From contig NZ_CP024199.1 of the NCBI RefSeq assembly GCF_002844375.1, forward strand, positions 1-64,000: a stretch of DNA of 64,000 bases, given 5' to 3'. The notes beneath the pieces are model-generated. The model did not search any database. It was not told where the DNA came from and was given only the letters and a program-made list of their open reading frames with translations. The first letter of the stretch is position 1, and each line of letters opens with the position of its first letter. The translations under genes and the position numbers were made by a program. Source of the DNA: Thalassospira marina (GTDB lineage: Bacteria > Pseudomonadota > Alphaproteobacteria > Rhodospirillales > Thalassospiraceae). Below are positions 35,774 through 43,896 of this stretch, piece by piece.

Positions 35774-36739
35774 ATGCCGTTCGATTTTCCGATTTTTGCC
35801 GGTATCGTCGCGATATTGGCGATTTTCATCATTCTGCAGGCCGTTAAAATCGTGCCGCAGGGCTATCAATATACGCTGGAGCGTTTTGGCCGCTTTACCC
35901 GCAGTCTGACCCCCGGTTTGCATATTATCGTCCCGCTGATCGATCGTGTCGGTCGTAAAATGAACATGATGGAAAGCGTTCTTGATGTGCCATCACAGGA
36001 AGTGATTACATCGGACAACGCCATGGTCACGGTTGATGGTGTGGTGTTTTACCAGGTGATTGATGCCGCTCGTGCGGCATACGAGGTGAACCGCCTTGAA
36101 ATTGCGATTTTGAACCTGACCATGACCAATGTGCGTACCGTCGTTGGTTCGATGGATCTGGACCAGTTATTGTCCCAGCGCGATTTGATCAATGAACGGC
36201 TGTTATCTGTTGTGGATACCGCGACCGATGCCTGGGGCCTGAAGGTTACCCGCGTCGAGATCAAGGATATTTCCCCGCCGACCGACCTTGTGGATTCCAT
36301 GGCGCGCCAGATGAAGGCGGAACGTGAAAAACGTGCGCAAATTCTGGAAGCACAGGGTGCCCGCGAAGCCGCCATTTTGCGTGCCGAAGGTGAAAAACAG
36401 TCGAAAATCCTGGAGGCCGAAGGCCGCCGCGAAGCCGCTTTCCGTGATGCCGAAGCCCGCGAACGTGCCGCCCAGGCCGAAGCCGAAGCAACCATGGTGG
36501 TGTCCAAGGCTATTGCCGAAGGGGACATTAATGCGATCAACTATTTCGTTGCGCAGAAATATGTCGATTCCCTCGGCAATATTGCCAGCAGCTCCAACAG
36601 CAAGCTGGTTTTCATGCCGCTTGATGCAACCGGTGTTGTCAGCTCGATCGGGGGTGTGACCGAACTGATCCGCAATCTTGGCGGCGATGGCAAGGAAGGC
36701 GGCGTGTCTTCCGGCCGTGGCCCGTGGGGTGGCAAGTAA
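35774..36739 (+). CDS. qmcA: SPFH/stomatin-like membrane protein QmcA
   Basis: This is a 321-aa membrane-anchored protein with an N-terminal segment (IFAGIVAILAIFIILQAV), an SPFH/band 7 domain (VPQGYQYTLERFGRFTRSLTPGLHIIVPLIDRV) and a long Ala/Glu-rich coiled coil. It forms large membrane-associated assemblies and is thought to organise membrane microdomains and protein quality control. It precedes an nfeD gene by 257 bases, the recurrent stomatin-NfeD pairing. I use ATG 35774, just before the membrane segment. Confidence 0.92.
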   Translation: MPFDFPIFAGIVAILAIFIILQAVKIVPQGYQYTLERFGRFTRSLTPGLHIIVPLIDRVGRKMNMMESVLDVPSQEVITSDNAMVTVDGVVFYQVIDAARAAYEVNRLEIAILNLTMTNVRTVVGSMDLDQLLSQRDLINERLLSVVDTATDAWGLKVTRVEIKDISPPTDLVDSMARQMKAEREKRAQILEAQGAREAAILRAEGEKQSKILEAEGRREAAFRDAEARERAAQAEAEATMVVSKAIAEGDINAINYFVAQKYVDSLGNIASSSNSKLVFMPLDATGVVSSIGGVTELIRNLGGDGKEGGVSSGRGPWGGK

Positions 36740-36763
36740 CACGCCCCCGCATTAATGGCCGAT

Positions 36764-36790
36764 GAACCGGGTAGTATTGCGGCCCGGTTC
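36764..36790 (+). other. Stem-loop between qmcA and nfeD
   Basis: GAACCGGG (36764-36771) pairs with CCCGGTTC (36783-36790). It has no T tract and lies in the 257-base gap between qmcA and nfeD. It may partially uncouple the pair. No open frame is supported there. Confidence 0.5.
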
Positions 36791-36996
36791 GGGGCTGGTT
36801 TGATGACTGGCTGGTTTTTTGGGCGATCCCGTTTCATCTATCGGCATGGTCATTGGGGTGCTTGCGGATGCTGATGCGCCATATAACCGCACCCCGGCCA
36901 TGTCGGGTTGATATCGTTTTAACTGAAATGCAGCCTGAAATACGATGATACGGATAACGGGTTGGTTGGAATTCTTGGGGTGAAAGGCCAGATCAG

Positions 36997-37476
36997 GTGG
37001 ATTTTCTGTTTTCAGAAGGCATGACCTATTGGCACTGGTGGAGCCTGGCGGCAATTTTGCTGGTGCTTGAAGTGATGGCGCCTGGTGTTTTCTTTTTGTG
37101 GCTGGCCTTTGCTGCGGCGGTTACCGGCTTTGCCAAGCTGCTGGTTGTCACGATGGGCATTGAAATCCAGCTTCTGGTTTTTGCCCTGTGCGGCATCCTG
37201 GCGACCTTTGCCGGGCGGCGCTGGCTGGTCCGCAAGCCAGGTGAAACACCCGATGATGCCGACAGCGACGCACCCGGCCTTAACCAGCGTGAAGCCCAGC
37301 TTCGGGGCCGCGTCATTACGCTGGCCGAGGATGTAACAGGCGGGGAAACAAGGGTGATGCTGGATGGCACCACTTGGCGTTTGCAGGTTGCAGGCCCGCT
37401 TTTGGCCGGGCAGCAGGTACGCATTACCGCCATTAAAGGCACGGTCTTGCAGGGCGAAGCTGTAAACGCCCAGTAG
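36997..37476 (+). CDS. NfeD-family protein (YbbJ-like)
   Basis: This is a 159-aa short-form NfeD, without the N-terminal ClpP-like protease domain. Three membrane segments are followed by a C-terminal OB-fold beta-barrel (LRGRVITLAEDVTGGETRVMLDGTTWRLQV). It is the expected partner of the stomatin-like QmcA, together forming a membrane complex. GTG start with AAAGG upstream. No metal or catalytic site is expected. Confidence 0.88.
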   Translation: MDFLFSEGMTYWHWWSLAAILLVLEVMAPGVFFLWLAFAAAVTGFAKLLVVTMGIEIQLLVFALCGILATFAGRRWLVRKPGETPDDADSDAPGLNQREAQLRGRVITLAEDVTGGETRVMLDGTTWRLQVAGPLLAGQQVRITAIKGTVLQGEAVNAQ

Positions 37477-37539
37477 GCGGCTTTTGGTTTTGCCGCGAAG
37501 CCAGGGTCTTTGAGTACCCGATTTGCAATGATTATTCCG

Positions 37540-37575
37540 GGCGGGCAAGCGGTACAACATGGCCACTTGCCCGCC
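37540..37575. terminator. Hairpin between nfeD and lrgB
   Basis: GGCGGGCAAG (37540-37549) and CTTGCCCGCC (37566-37575) form a perfect 10-bp stem with a 16-base loop, placed between convergent genes. T runs are weak on both strands. Confidence 0.55.
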
Positions 37576-37588
37576 GGGTTTGGATGTT

Positions 37589-38317
37589 TCAGCCAAACAG
37601 CCAGTGCCACAAAAACGGAACCGTCAGGGCGGTGGCAATGGTGTTTAACCCCATCGACAGGCCGGAAAAGGCCCCTGCCGTTTGATTGACCTGAAAGGCA
37701 CGCGCCGTACCAATGCCGTGTGCGCCTACACCCATGGCAAAGCCGCGTGCGCGCCAGTCTGTCAGGCCAACAAGGTTCATCACGGCCGGGCCAAGGGTGG
37801 CACCGACAATCCCCGTGACAATCACGCAAACCGCGGTCAGGGCGGGCACACCGCCAATTTCCTTGGCAATGCCCATCGCAACCGGGGTTGTCACCGATTT
37901 TGGCGCAAGGGATGCCAGGGTTTCGGTACTGGCACCCAGAAAATGGGCAATGGCAACGGTGCTGACGGTCGCCATAAGCGAGCCAAACAGAACGCCAAAA
38001 ACAATGACCGGCAATGCACGTTTAAGGGTTTCCATCTGCCGAAACAGCGGCACGGCCAGTGCGACGGTCGCCGGACCCAGCAGGAAGTGCACAAACTGCG
38101 CCCCGTCGAAATAAACCGAATAGGGGGTGCCGGTGAAATGCAGGATCGCGGCAATGATGGCGATGGCAATTACCACCGGGTTGCAAACCGGGTTACGGTT
38201 GCTTTTCTGATACAGCCAAAATCCAATCGCATAGGCGACCAGTGTAATGGTCAGCCCGGTTAGCGGTTTGGTCGAAAGATAGACCCATAATTGTGTCAGA
38301 TCGGCCGGTTCCATCAT
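37589..38317 (-). CDS. lrgB: LrgB/CidB-family membrane protein
   Basis: This is a 242-aa multi-pass inner-membrane protein of the antiholin-like LrgB family. Visible motifs are FLLGPATVALAVPLFRQ and the conserved late SLAPKSVTTPVAMGIAKEIGGVPALTAVCVIVTGIVGA. It acts with LrgA. In other bacteria the pair modulates murein hydrolase activity, or transports pyruvate or glycolate. Its ATG overlaps the lrgA stop by four bases, so the two are translationally coupled. Confidence 0.92.
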   Translation of the reverse strand: MMEPADLTQLWVYLSTKPLTGLTITLVAYAIGFWLYQKSNRNPVCNPVVIAIAIIAAILHFTGTPYSVYFDGAQFVHFLLGPATVALAVPLFRQMETLKRALPVIVFGVLFGSLMATVSTVAIAHFLGASTETLASLAPKSVTTPVAMGIAKEIGGVPALTAVCVIVTGIVGATLGPAVMNLVGLTDWRARGFAMGVGAHGIGTARAFQVNQTAGAFSGLSMGLNTIATALTVPFLWHWLFG

Positions 38318-38691
38318 TTCGCCCCTTCATTGCTGGTATCTGTGGGGTTTGCAGGTGCCTTTGGCAGCAGCTTGGACATCAAAAACGCGGTGGCCGCGAT
38401 GGTCAGCAGGGTGGAAATAACCAGGGATGCCACAATCGGCAGCCAGTCGCTTTTGACACGGTCGATCTGGGTGATCACGCCAACACCGGCAGGCACAAAT
38501 AACAGCGAAAAATGCATCAGCAGGTTATCGGCAGCGTCGGTCAGTTCCTTGGGGGGCTTGCGCTTGATCAGCAGGCCAATAAACATCAAACCCAGCCCGA
38601 TGACAGGGCCTGGCACTGGCAGGCTGAAAAGTTCGGATATCACCTCGCCAAATAGCTGGCAGACAAGGATCAGGGCGAAAGCAGCAATCAT
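38314..38691 (-). CDS. lrgA: LrgA/CidA-family holin-like protein
   Basis: This is a 125-aa small membrane protein with four predicted segments. The family motif LVCQLFGEVISELFSLPVPGPVIGLGLMFIGLL is followed by NLLMHFSLLFVPAGVGVI. It is the first gene of the lrgAB pair. A CRP-like palindrome (38717-38732) lies 26 bases before its start codon, so carbon or energy state may control the pair. Confidence 0.9.
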   Translation of the reverse strand: MIAAFALILVCQLFGEVISELFSLPVPGPVIGLGLMFIGLLIKRKPPKELTDAADNLLMHFSLLFVPAGVGVITQIDRVKSDWLPIVASLVISTLLTIAATAFLMSKLLPKAPANPTDTSNEGAK

Positions 38692-38716
38692 TATGGCCTC
38701 CCGAAAGGTCGTTTTT

Positions 38717-38732
38717 TGTGATCGCGGTCACG
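38717..38732. promoter_or_regulatory. CRP/FNR-type palindrome before lrgA
   Basis: TGTGA-TCGCGG-TCACG matches the CRP consensus TGTGA-N6-TCACA at nine of ten conserved positions. It lies at the lrgA leader on the minus strand, close enough to the start to act as a repressor site or a promoter-proximal site. Confidence 0.5.
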
Positions 38733-38792
38733 TTTTTCAATTTCTTACTGTGACATACCCTGCTTTGCCGCCGTTAACTTTTATTAATTACG

Positions 38793-38828
38793 AAAAACGC
38801 CCGTGCACGTTTGGCACAGGCGTTTTTT
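38793..38828. terminator. Bidirectional terminator between lrgA and DUF3500 gene
   Basis: AAAAACGCC-C-GTGC and GCAC-A-GGCGTTTTT pair around an ACGTTTG loop, with a T run on both strands. It ends the DUF3500 transcript and isolates lrgAB. Confidence 0.8.
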
Positions 38829-38901
38829 GTGCCGCGCTGGCACAAATGAAGCGGCTTACATTGATGCGATTTGGGCAATCAGCATTGCCAATTTGCCGCG
38901 A

Positions 38902-40083
38902 TCAGGGGTGTAACCCGCCATAATCCCGGTATTTGTCCCGCCAGACACTGTGGGGATGGGCAATGTCAAAGTTAAACGGGCTATCCATATAAAGTTCGAT
39001 CCAGACAGACGGCCCATCAATGCGGACATAATTACCTGTTTGCGACAGGGAAATGTCGCCCGAATATGCCACATAGGTATCGTCAAGCTGGCTTTCATAG
39101 TGCGCCATAATCAGGTCAGCATTGGCATCGTTGATATCATCGACATAACCGGCAATCACGGCGCGCAGAAGGGCGCGTTGCCGGGTATCAAGGGCGGTGG
39201 CGGGGATGCCCTTTGCCTGTTTGGGAAATTCCCAATCCTTGCCATATCGCAGCATGACATCGCCAAAATGATCGTTCAGGCGCGCATCCTTGCGCTGCCT
39301 GCCATCAAGCGATGCCAGCAAGGCCTTGAAAGCATCCATTTCCTGCTGTTGTGGGGCATTTTCGATGTTGTGGTAGGTAAAGGGGCGGTTGGGTTCGATC
39401 CCGCGAAAGGATGGCGTGGCACCAGTGAGGATGCCGTTATGATAGGTGTTTGACAGTGCGAAATGGTGGCCGCCAAATTGCAATTGCCACAGCCCGGTTT
39501 CGCTGGGTTCGCCCAGAAAGGCGATGTAAAAATCACCCCGGCCATAGGCATCCCCCTTGCCGGCATCGTGCAAATAATCATCGGCATTCAGGTGTTGCTG
39601 TATTTCATCAAAGCCTTCATTGCGCCCGGTGCCGGTTGCTGCCTTTAACAAGGCATTTAACGCCTGCCATTGATCATCCGATAATGTTTCCAGCCGCAGG
39701 CCAATACGGGGCCGGTCAAACACATTCCAGGGACGATTTAAATACCATTGCGGATACGTGTGCCAGCGCGCGGCATTTTCAAAATTATAGGCCTGCATCA
39801 GATCGTTTCTTTGGCCATCCGACAGGGATTTGGCAAATGCTCGCGCATTGGCCAGAACGGCACGATAGGCCTTTTGGGTATCATTACTGGCAATAAAGGC
39901 GTTGGTGGTTTCGGCGTTGGTTTCATCGCGTTCTGCGGTGGCGGCGAGGGCGGGCGCACAGCCCAGCAAAAACAGGGTGCCACCGATGAACGCGCCAAAA
40001 CGGGCAGGGTAACGCAGCCGCTTATGTGTGTTATCGAATGTGCTGGAAATGGCAGGGAATTGTGAATTTGGTGCAGGGGGCAT
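38902..40083 (-). CDS. DUF3500-family exported protein
   Basis: This is a roughly 393-aa protein with an N-terminal export signal. A long polar lead is followed by FGAFIGGTLFLLGCAPALA, and the LLGC could be a lipobox or the ALA a signal-peptidase I site. The body matches DUF3500 in my recollection, with LSDDQWQALNALLKAATG, WQLQFGGHHFALSNTYHNG and ATPSFRGIEPN among its most conserved parts. I use ATG 40083 with AAAAAGG upstream; a GTG nine codons earlier is possible. The function of this family is not known to me. The many conserved His, Asp and Glu residues suggest a metal site or hydrolase, by inference only. Confidence 0.75.
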   Translation of the reverse strand: MPPAPNSQFPAISSTFDNTHKRLRYPARFGAFIGGTLFLLGCAPALAATAERDETNAETTNAFIASNDTQKAYRAVLANARAFAKSLSDGQRNDLMQAYNFENAARWHTYPQWYLNRPWNVFDRPRIGLRLETLSDDQWQALNALLKAATGTGRNEGFDEIQQHLNADDYLHDAGKGDAYGRGDFYIAFLGEPSETGLWQLQFGGHHFALSNTYHNGILTGATPSFRGIEPNRPFTYHNIENAPQQQEMDAFKALLASLDGRQRKDARLNDHFGDVMLRYGKDWEFPKQAKGIPATALDTRQRALLRAVIAGYVDDINDANADLIMAHYESQLDDTYVAYSGDISLSQTGNYVRIDGPSVWIELYMDSPFNFDIAHPHSVWRDKYRDYGGLHP

Positions 40084-40357
40084 GTCGCTAACCTTTTTAG
40101 GATGTGGCACGCAAGCAGACCAATGTTGATGTCATGAAATATCGATCCCCGGTTTCGGGGTGTTCTTGCGATATCAAAGACATAGGACGCAGCTATTGCG
40201 TTTGGTAATCGCATTTTCCGGGTTGGGCGTGCTGGCGGGCAGCACCTTGATGTTGTTTGGCAAAGCAGGCCGGTTGCTTTGGTTTTGGGCAAATATTGGC
40301 TATCGCAACCAGTTGCTATTCAGGTTTTGCAAGGAACGCCCGGCAGGACGGCACGAT
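40084..40357. other. Non-coding gap upstream of the DUF3500 gene
   Basis: Between the DUF3500 start and the arsC terminator I find no supported gene. A small hairpin, CCCCG-GTTT-CGGGG (40147-40160), lies near the DUF3500 promoter region. Open frames here are antisense to arsC or lack family resemblance. Confidence 0.5.
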
Positions 40358-40388
40358 AAAAAACGCCCGCGCGGTGGCACGGGCGTTT
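40358..40388 (-). terminator. Terminator after arsC (minus strand)
   Basis: AAACGCCCG and CGGGCGTTT (40361-40369 and 40380-40388) pair around a GC-rich loop and run into T6 when read on the minus strand. Confidence 0.8.
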
Positions 40389-40438
40389 GCATGGGTGGTT
40401 GCGGCGTCGCTGAGGCTGTCGCCGAGCGCCTGGATGGC

Positions 40439-40774
40439 TTACAGAATTGCCAGAACATCCTCTGGCGGGCGGCCAAGGGCGGCTTTGTCACCATTCACCA
40501 CAATCGGTCGTTCGATGGCACGGGGATGGGCGCACAGGGCACTTATCAGGTCATCCCCGGTTAAATCAGCAATGCCTTCCTCGCGGGCTTCTTTCTTGCG
40601 AACGATCAGATCCGGGCTTTTACCCAGCTTTGCCAGAATATCGCTTAGTTCTGCCGGGCTGGGCGGGTTGTTCAGATAATCGATAATGGTTGGCGTAATG
40701 CCCTTTTCCTCGATCAGGGCCAGGGTCTGGCGCGATTTTGAACAGCGCGGATTATGATAGATGGTGACGCTCAT
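40439..40774 (-). CDS. arsC: ArsC-family arsenate reductase
   Basis: This is a 111-aa thioredoxin-fold protein. The active-site cysteine lies in YHNPRCSKSRQTLALIEEKG near residue 12, and the late RPIVVNGDKAALGRPPEDVL is the conserved ArsC ending. It reduces arsenate using glutathione/glutaredoxin, though some members serve other thiol roles. No arsenite pump or ArsR gene is adjacent, so arsenic detoxification is not confirmed by context. I use ATG 40774. The open frame upstream does not match. Confidence 0.88.
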   Translation of the reverse strand: MSVTIYHNPRCSKSRQTLALIEEKGITPTIIDYLNNPPSPAELSDILAKLGKSPDLIVRKKEAREEGIADLTGDDLISALCAHPRAIERPIVVNGDKAALGRPPEDVLAIL

Positions 40775-40883
40775 ATCTGTGTCCTGTTTTGGGGTGGTTT
40801 TGCTTGCTGCGTGATCCCGGATCAGGGGATGGCTGGATAATGTGATGCGAAAAATCGCAAAGGCCACTCGCTAGCATGGGGCC

Positions 40884-41615
40884 TTACAGCCCATCAATGA
40901 TTTGCAAAAGGTCTTCCAGTTCATCCGGGTCGGCATCAATGATGCGAAGGGCAATGTCATAGGAAAAGCCCTGGCGCGCCAATGCCGCCAGATCCTTGTC
41001 ACGTTTTTCATCGCGCAGGTCGGGGCGGCGAAACGGGCCAAGGCGACGGCGGCGTGCATAGGCCGCGGCTGCGGCCCGGTTCGGGTCGGTACCGCGCATA
41101 TCGTTGCGTGCGGCATCGTCGGCTTCGCTGCGCAGGCTGACGATGGTGTCATCCACCAGTTGCGATGAAATGCCGCGTGCATTCAAATCCGCCCCAATCA
41201 CGCGAATGGCTTTGCCCTTGCGCATCATCGATCGCGCCCGGCCAAGGGCATAGGCCTCGTCATTGATAAAACCGGCCTTTTCGCAGGCATTTAAAACGCT
41301 TTTCATCCAGTCTTCGGCTTCTTGCGGGTCGGTGCCATATTCCGCAATTGAAAGCCGGATTTTACCGCGCATCAGTTTTTCAAGCCGTGCGCGTGATGCG
41401 GTAAAACGTTCCAGATACCAGGTGGCATAATTCATTAAATAGTCACGCGTGACCCGGCGGGGTTTTTTCGGCCCCTGTTGGGCATCACGCTTTTTGCCAA
41501 AGCCTTTGGGCTTTTGCTGTTTTGCCGGGGTGGGGGCAAAGGCATCTGCCGCGTTCGCATCATTCTGCGCGCGTGTTTGGGGCGGGGGCTGAGAAGAAAG
41601 TTTTGCGTCTGACAT
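40884..41615 (-). CDS. recX: RecX regulatory protein
   Basis: This is a 243-aa protein with a polar N-terminal extension of about 55 residues (rich in Gln, Lys and Pro), followed by the RecX helical repeats (YATWYLERFTASRARLEKLM, FINDEAYALGRARSMMRKGKAIRVIGADLNARGIS). RecX binds RecA filaments and limits strand exchange. The long basic tail may aid nucleic acid binding. It diverges from an ABC-2 permease gene over 84 bases. recA is not in the window. Confidence 0.88.
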   Translation of the reverse strand: MSDAKLSSQPPPQTRAQNDANAADAFAPTPAKQQKPKGFGKKRDAQQGPKKPRRVTRDYLMNYATWYLERFTASRARLEKLMRGKIRLSIAEYGTDPQEAEDWMKSVLNACEKAGFINDEAYALGRARSMMRKGKAIRVIGADLNARGISSQLVDDTIVSLRSEADDAARNDMRGTDPNRAAAAAYARRRRLGPFRRPDLRDEKRDKDLAALARQGFSYDIALRIIDADPDELEDLLQIIDGL

Positions 41616-41699
41616 AATCTCTTTGCCGGCCGGACTTGCGTTTTACGGGTAACTATCCCTATTTTACCGGCAATTGTCTGTGAATTTCGAGGAAAACCA

Positions 41700-42494
41700 A
41701 TGCAAGAGCTTGCTCCGCGTCCGATGGGCGCGATCAACTGGCTCGGCCTGTGGACGCTTTATGCCAAGGAAGTGCGGCGTTTTTTGAACGTGCATCTGCA
41801 AACCGTTGGCGCGCCGGTGGTCACCAGTCTTCTGTTTCTGGCGGTGTTCCTTCTGGCCCTGGGTCGGGCTGTTGAAACCGTTAATGGCGTTTCTTTCGCC
41901 ACATTTCTTGCGCCGGGTCTGGTGATGATGACCATGGCACAAAACTCCTTTGCCAATACATCCAGTTCGATTCTGATTTCCAAGGTACAGGGAAATATTG
42001 TCGATGTTTTGATGCCGCCGCTTTCCGCCTTTGAACTGGTGGCCGGGTTTGCGCTGGGGGCCGTTACGCGCGGTATTATGGTGGGCTGTGCTACCATCAT
42101 TGCCATGGCGTTTTTTGTCGATGTGCAAATCCATAATATCTGGGCCATTCTGTATTTTGGCATTTCCGCATCGCTGATGCTGTCGCTGCTTGGTATTGCG
42201 GGCGGTGTCTGGTCCGAAAAATTTGACCATATCGCCGTTGTGACCAACTTTGTCATTACGCCGTTATCTTTTCTGTCGGGCACATTCTACAGTGCTGAAC
42301 ACCTGCCCGAAGCGGGCCGGGTGCTGGCACATTTCAACCCGTTTTTCTACATGATCGATGGTTTCCGTTATGGTTTCATCGGCATGTCTGACGGGTCGGT
42401 GACCACCGGTGTTTTTGTGCTGTTGGGCGTGAATATCTTTTTGTCGATCCTGTGCTATCGCATGATCAAAACCGGCTACAAACTGAAAGCCTGA
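41700..42494 (+). CDS. ABC-2 type transporter permease
   Basis: This is a 264-aa inner-membrane protein with six predicted segments and the ABC-2 signature near the end (VVTNFVITPLSFLSGTFYSAEHLPEAGRVLAHFNPFFYMIDGFRYGFIG), resembling E. coli YadH. Such permeases export drugs or polysaccharides. No ATPase gene lies beside it, so its partner must be elsewhere or it is shared. It is transcribed away from recX. The argD promoter follows. Confidence 0.87.
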   Translation: MQELAPRPMGAINWLGLWTLYAKEVRRFLNVHLQTVGAPVVTSLLFLAVFLLALGRAVETVNGVSFATFLAPGLVMMTMAQNSFANTSSSILISKVQGNIVDVLMPPLSAFELVAGFALGAVTRGIMVGCATIIAMAFFVDVQIHNIWAILYFGISASLMLSLLGIAGGVWSEKFDHIAVVTNFVITPLSFLSGTFYSAEHLPEAGRVLAHFNPFFYMIDGFRYGFIGMSDGSVTTGVFVLLGVNIFLSILCYRMIKTGYKLKA

Positions 42495-42605
42495 AGCGGT
42501 CCCAAAGGACTGATTTCAGCATTAAATTCCGTTTTCGGGCAGCATTCGGCATTGGATGCTGCCCGTTTTATTTGTGCGGCGCATCGAAAACCGTATTTTG
42601 CCGCA

Positions 42606-42634
42606 TTGACAGGGGGCGGGAATCTCTTGATACT
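42606..42634 (+). promoter_or_regulatory. Candidate argD-argF promoter
   Basis: TTGACA (42606-42611), a 17-base spacer and GATACT (42629-42634), 79 bases before argD. A second pair, TTGATA with TATTCT (42627-42654), overlaps it. Confidence 0.6.
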
Positions 42635-42712
42635 CCGCAGCTTTCCGGTATTCTGCCGGTGCTGACCATGTGGTCAGGAATGTGATTTTACCCATAATCG
42701 AGGAAATAAACT

Positions 42713-43885
42713 GTGATTACACCCGTCATGCCGACTTATGCGCGGGCCGATTTGGCCTTTGAGAAAGGTGAAGGACCTTATCTCTATGCGCAGGATGGCC
42801 GACGATTCCTCGATTTTGGGTCTGGTGTTGCCGTAAACTGCCTGGGTCATGCCCATCCGCATCTGGTTGAGGCCATTACCGAGCAGGCGAAAAAGGTTTG
42901 GCATACGTCGAATCTGTACCGGGTACCCGGCCAGGAAAAACTGGCAAAACGGTTTGTTGAACATACCTTTGCCGACACCGTGTTTTTCTGCAATTCCGGG
43001 GCCGAAGCCAACGAAGCCGGCCTTAAAATGCTGCGCCGTTACCAGTATGTGAACGGCCATGCCGAAAAGAACCGCATTCTGGTTGCCAGCAATGCCTTCC
43101 ACGGCAGAACCATCGGGACGCTCACGGCAGGGGCCAGCGACAAATACCGCGAAGGTTTTGGTCCGATGCCCGAAGGGTTCGACCGGGTTGCTTTTGGCAA
43201 TCTGAACGAACTGCGTAATGCCATTACCGAAAAGACAGCTGGCATTCTGGTCGAACCGATCCAGGGTGAAGGTGGCATCATGCCCGCACCGGAAGGCTAC
43301 CTTGAAGGTTTGCGCAAAGCAGCCGATGAATATGGCCTGCTGGTTATGTTTGACGAGGTTCAGACCGGTATTGGCCGTACGGGCAAACTGTTTGCCTATG
43401 AATGGACCAATATGGTGCCTGATATCATTTCGTCGGCAAAAGGTCTGGGCGGGGGCTTCCCTGTTGGTGCCCTGCTTGCAAATGAAAAGGCAGCAGCAGC
43501 CCTGACACCGGGTATGCATGGTTCGACCTTTGGTGGCAACCCGCTGGCAATGGCGGCGGCCAATGCCGTGCTGGACGAAGTTTTGAAGCCGGGATTTTTT
43601 GATAACGTTCTGGCCATGAGCAAACTGATCCGTGATGGACTGGCAGCAATTTCTGCCAAACATCCCGGTTTCATTGACGAAGTGCGTGGCACTGGTCTGC
43701 TGATGGGCATGAAGATGATCCCGAACAATGGTGATGTGGTGGTCAAACTGCGCGAACAGAACCTGCTGACCGTTCCGGCAGGGGACAATGTCGTGCGTCT
43801 GTTGCCGCCGCTTAACATCACAAAAACCCAGGTCGACGAGGCGCTGAGCGCAATTGACGCGGTTGCGGCTGCCTTTACCTCGTAA
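42713..43885 (+). CDS. argD: Acetylornithine aminotransferase
   Basis: This is a 390-aa PLP-dependent class III aminotransferase that converts N-acetylglutamate semialdehyde to acetylornithine, and often succinyldiaminopimelate as well. Motifs include NSGAEANEAGLKMLRRY, ASNAFHGRTIGTLTAG, MFDEVQTGIGRTGKLFAYE and the PLP-binding lysine in SSAKGLGGGFPVGALLA. GTG start with GAGGAAAT upstream. argF begins 11 bases after its stop, so the two share one operon. Confidence 0.96.
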   Translation: MITPVMPTYARADLAFEKGEGPYLYAQDGRRFLDFGSGVAVNCLGHAHPHLVEAITEQAKKVWHTSNLYRVPGQEKLAKRFVEHTFADTVFFCNSGAEANEAGLKMLRRYQYVNGHAEKNRILVASNAFHGRTIGTLTAGASDKYREGFGPMPEGFDRVAFGNLNELRNAITEKTAGILVEPIQGEGGIMPAPEGYLEGLRKAADEYGLLVMFDEVQTGIGRTGKLFAYEWTNMVPDIISSAKGLGGGFPVGALLANEKAAAALTPGMHGSTFGGNPLAMAAANAVLDEVLKPGFFDNVLAMSKLIRDGLAAISAKHPGFIDEVRGTGLLMGMKMIPNNGDVVVKLREQNLLTVPAGDNVVRLLPPLNITKTQVDEALSAIDAVAAAFTS

Positions 43886-43896
43886 GGAATGAATTA

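Noticed and set aside
40160..40564. 134-codon plus-strand frame overlapping arsC
   Set aside because: It runs antisense through arsC and its terminator and resembles no family.
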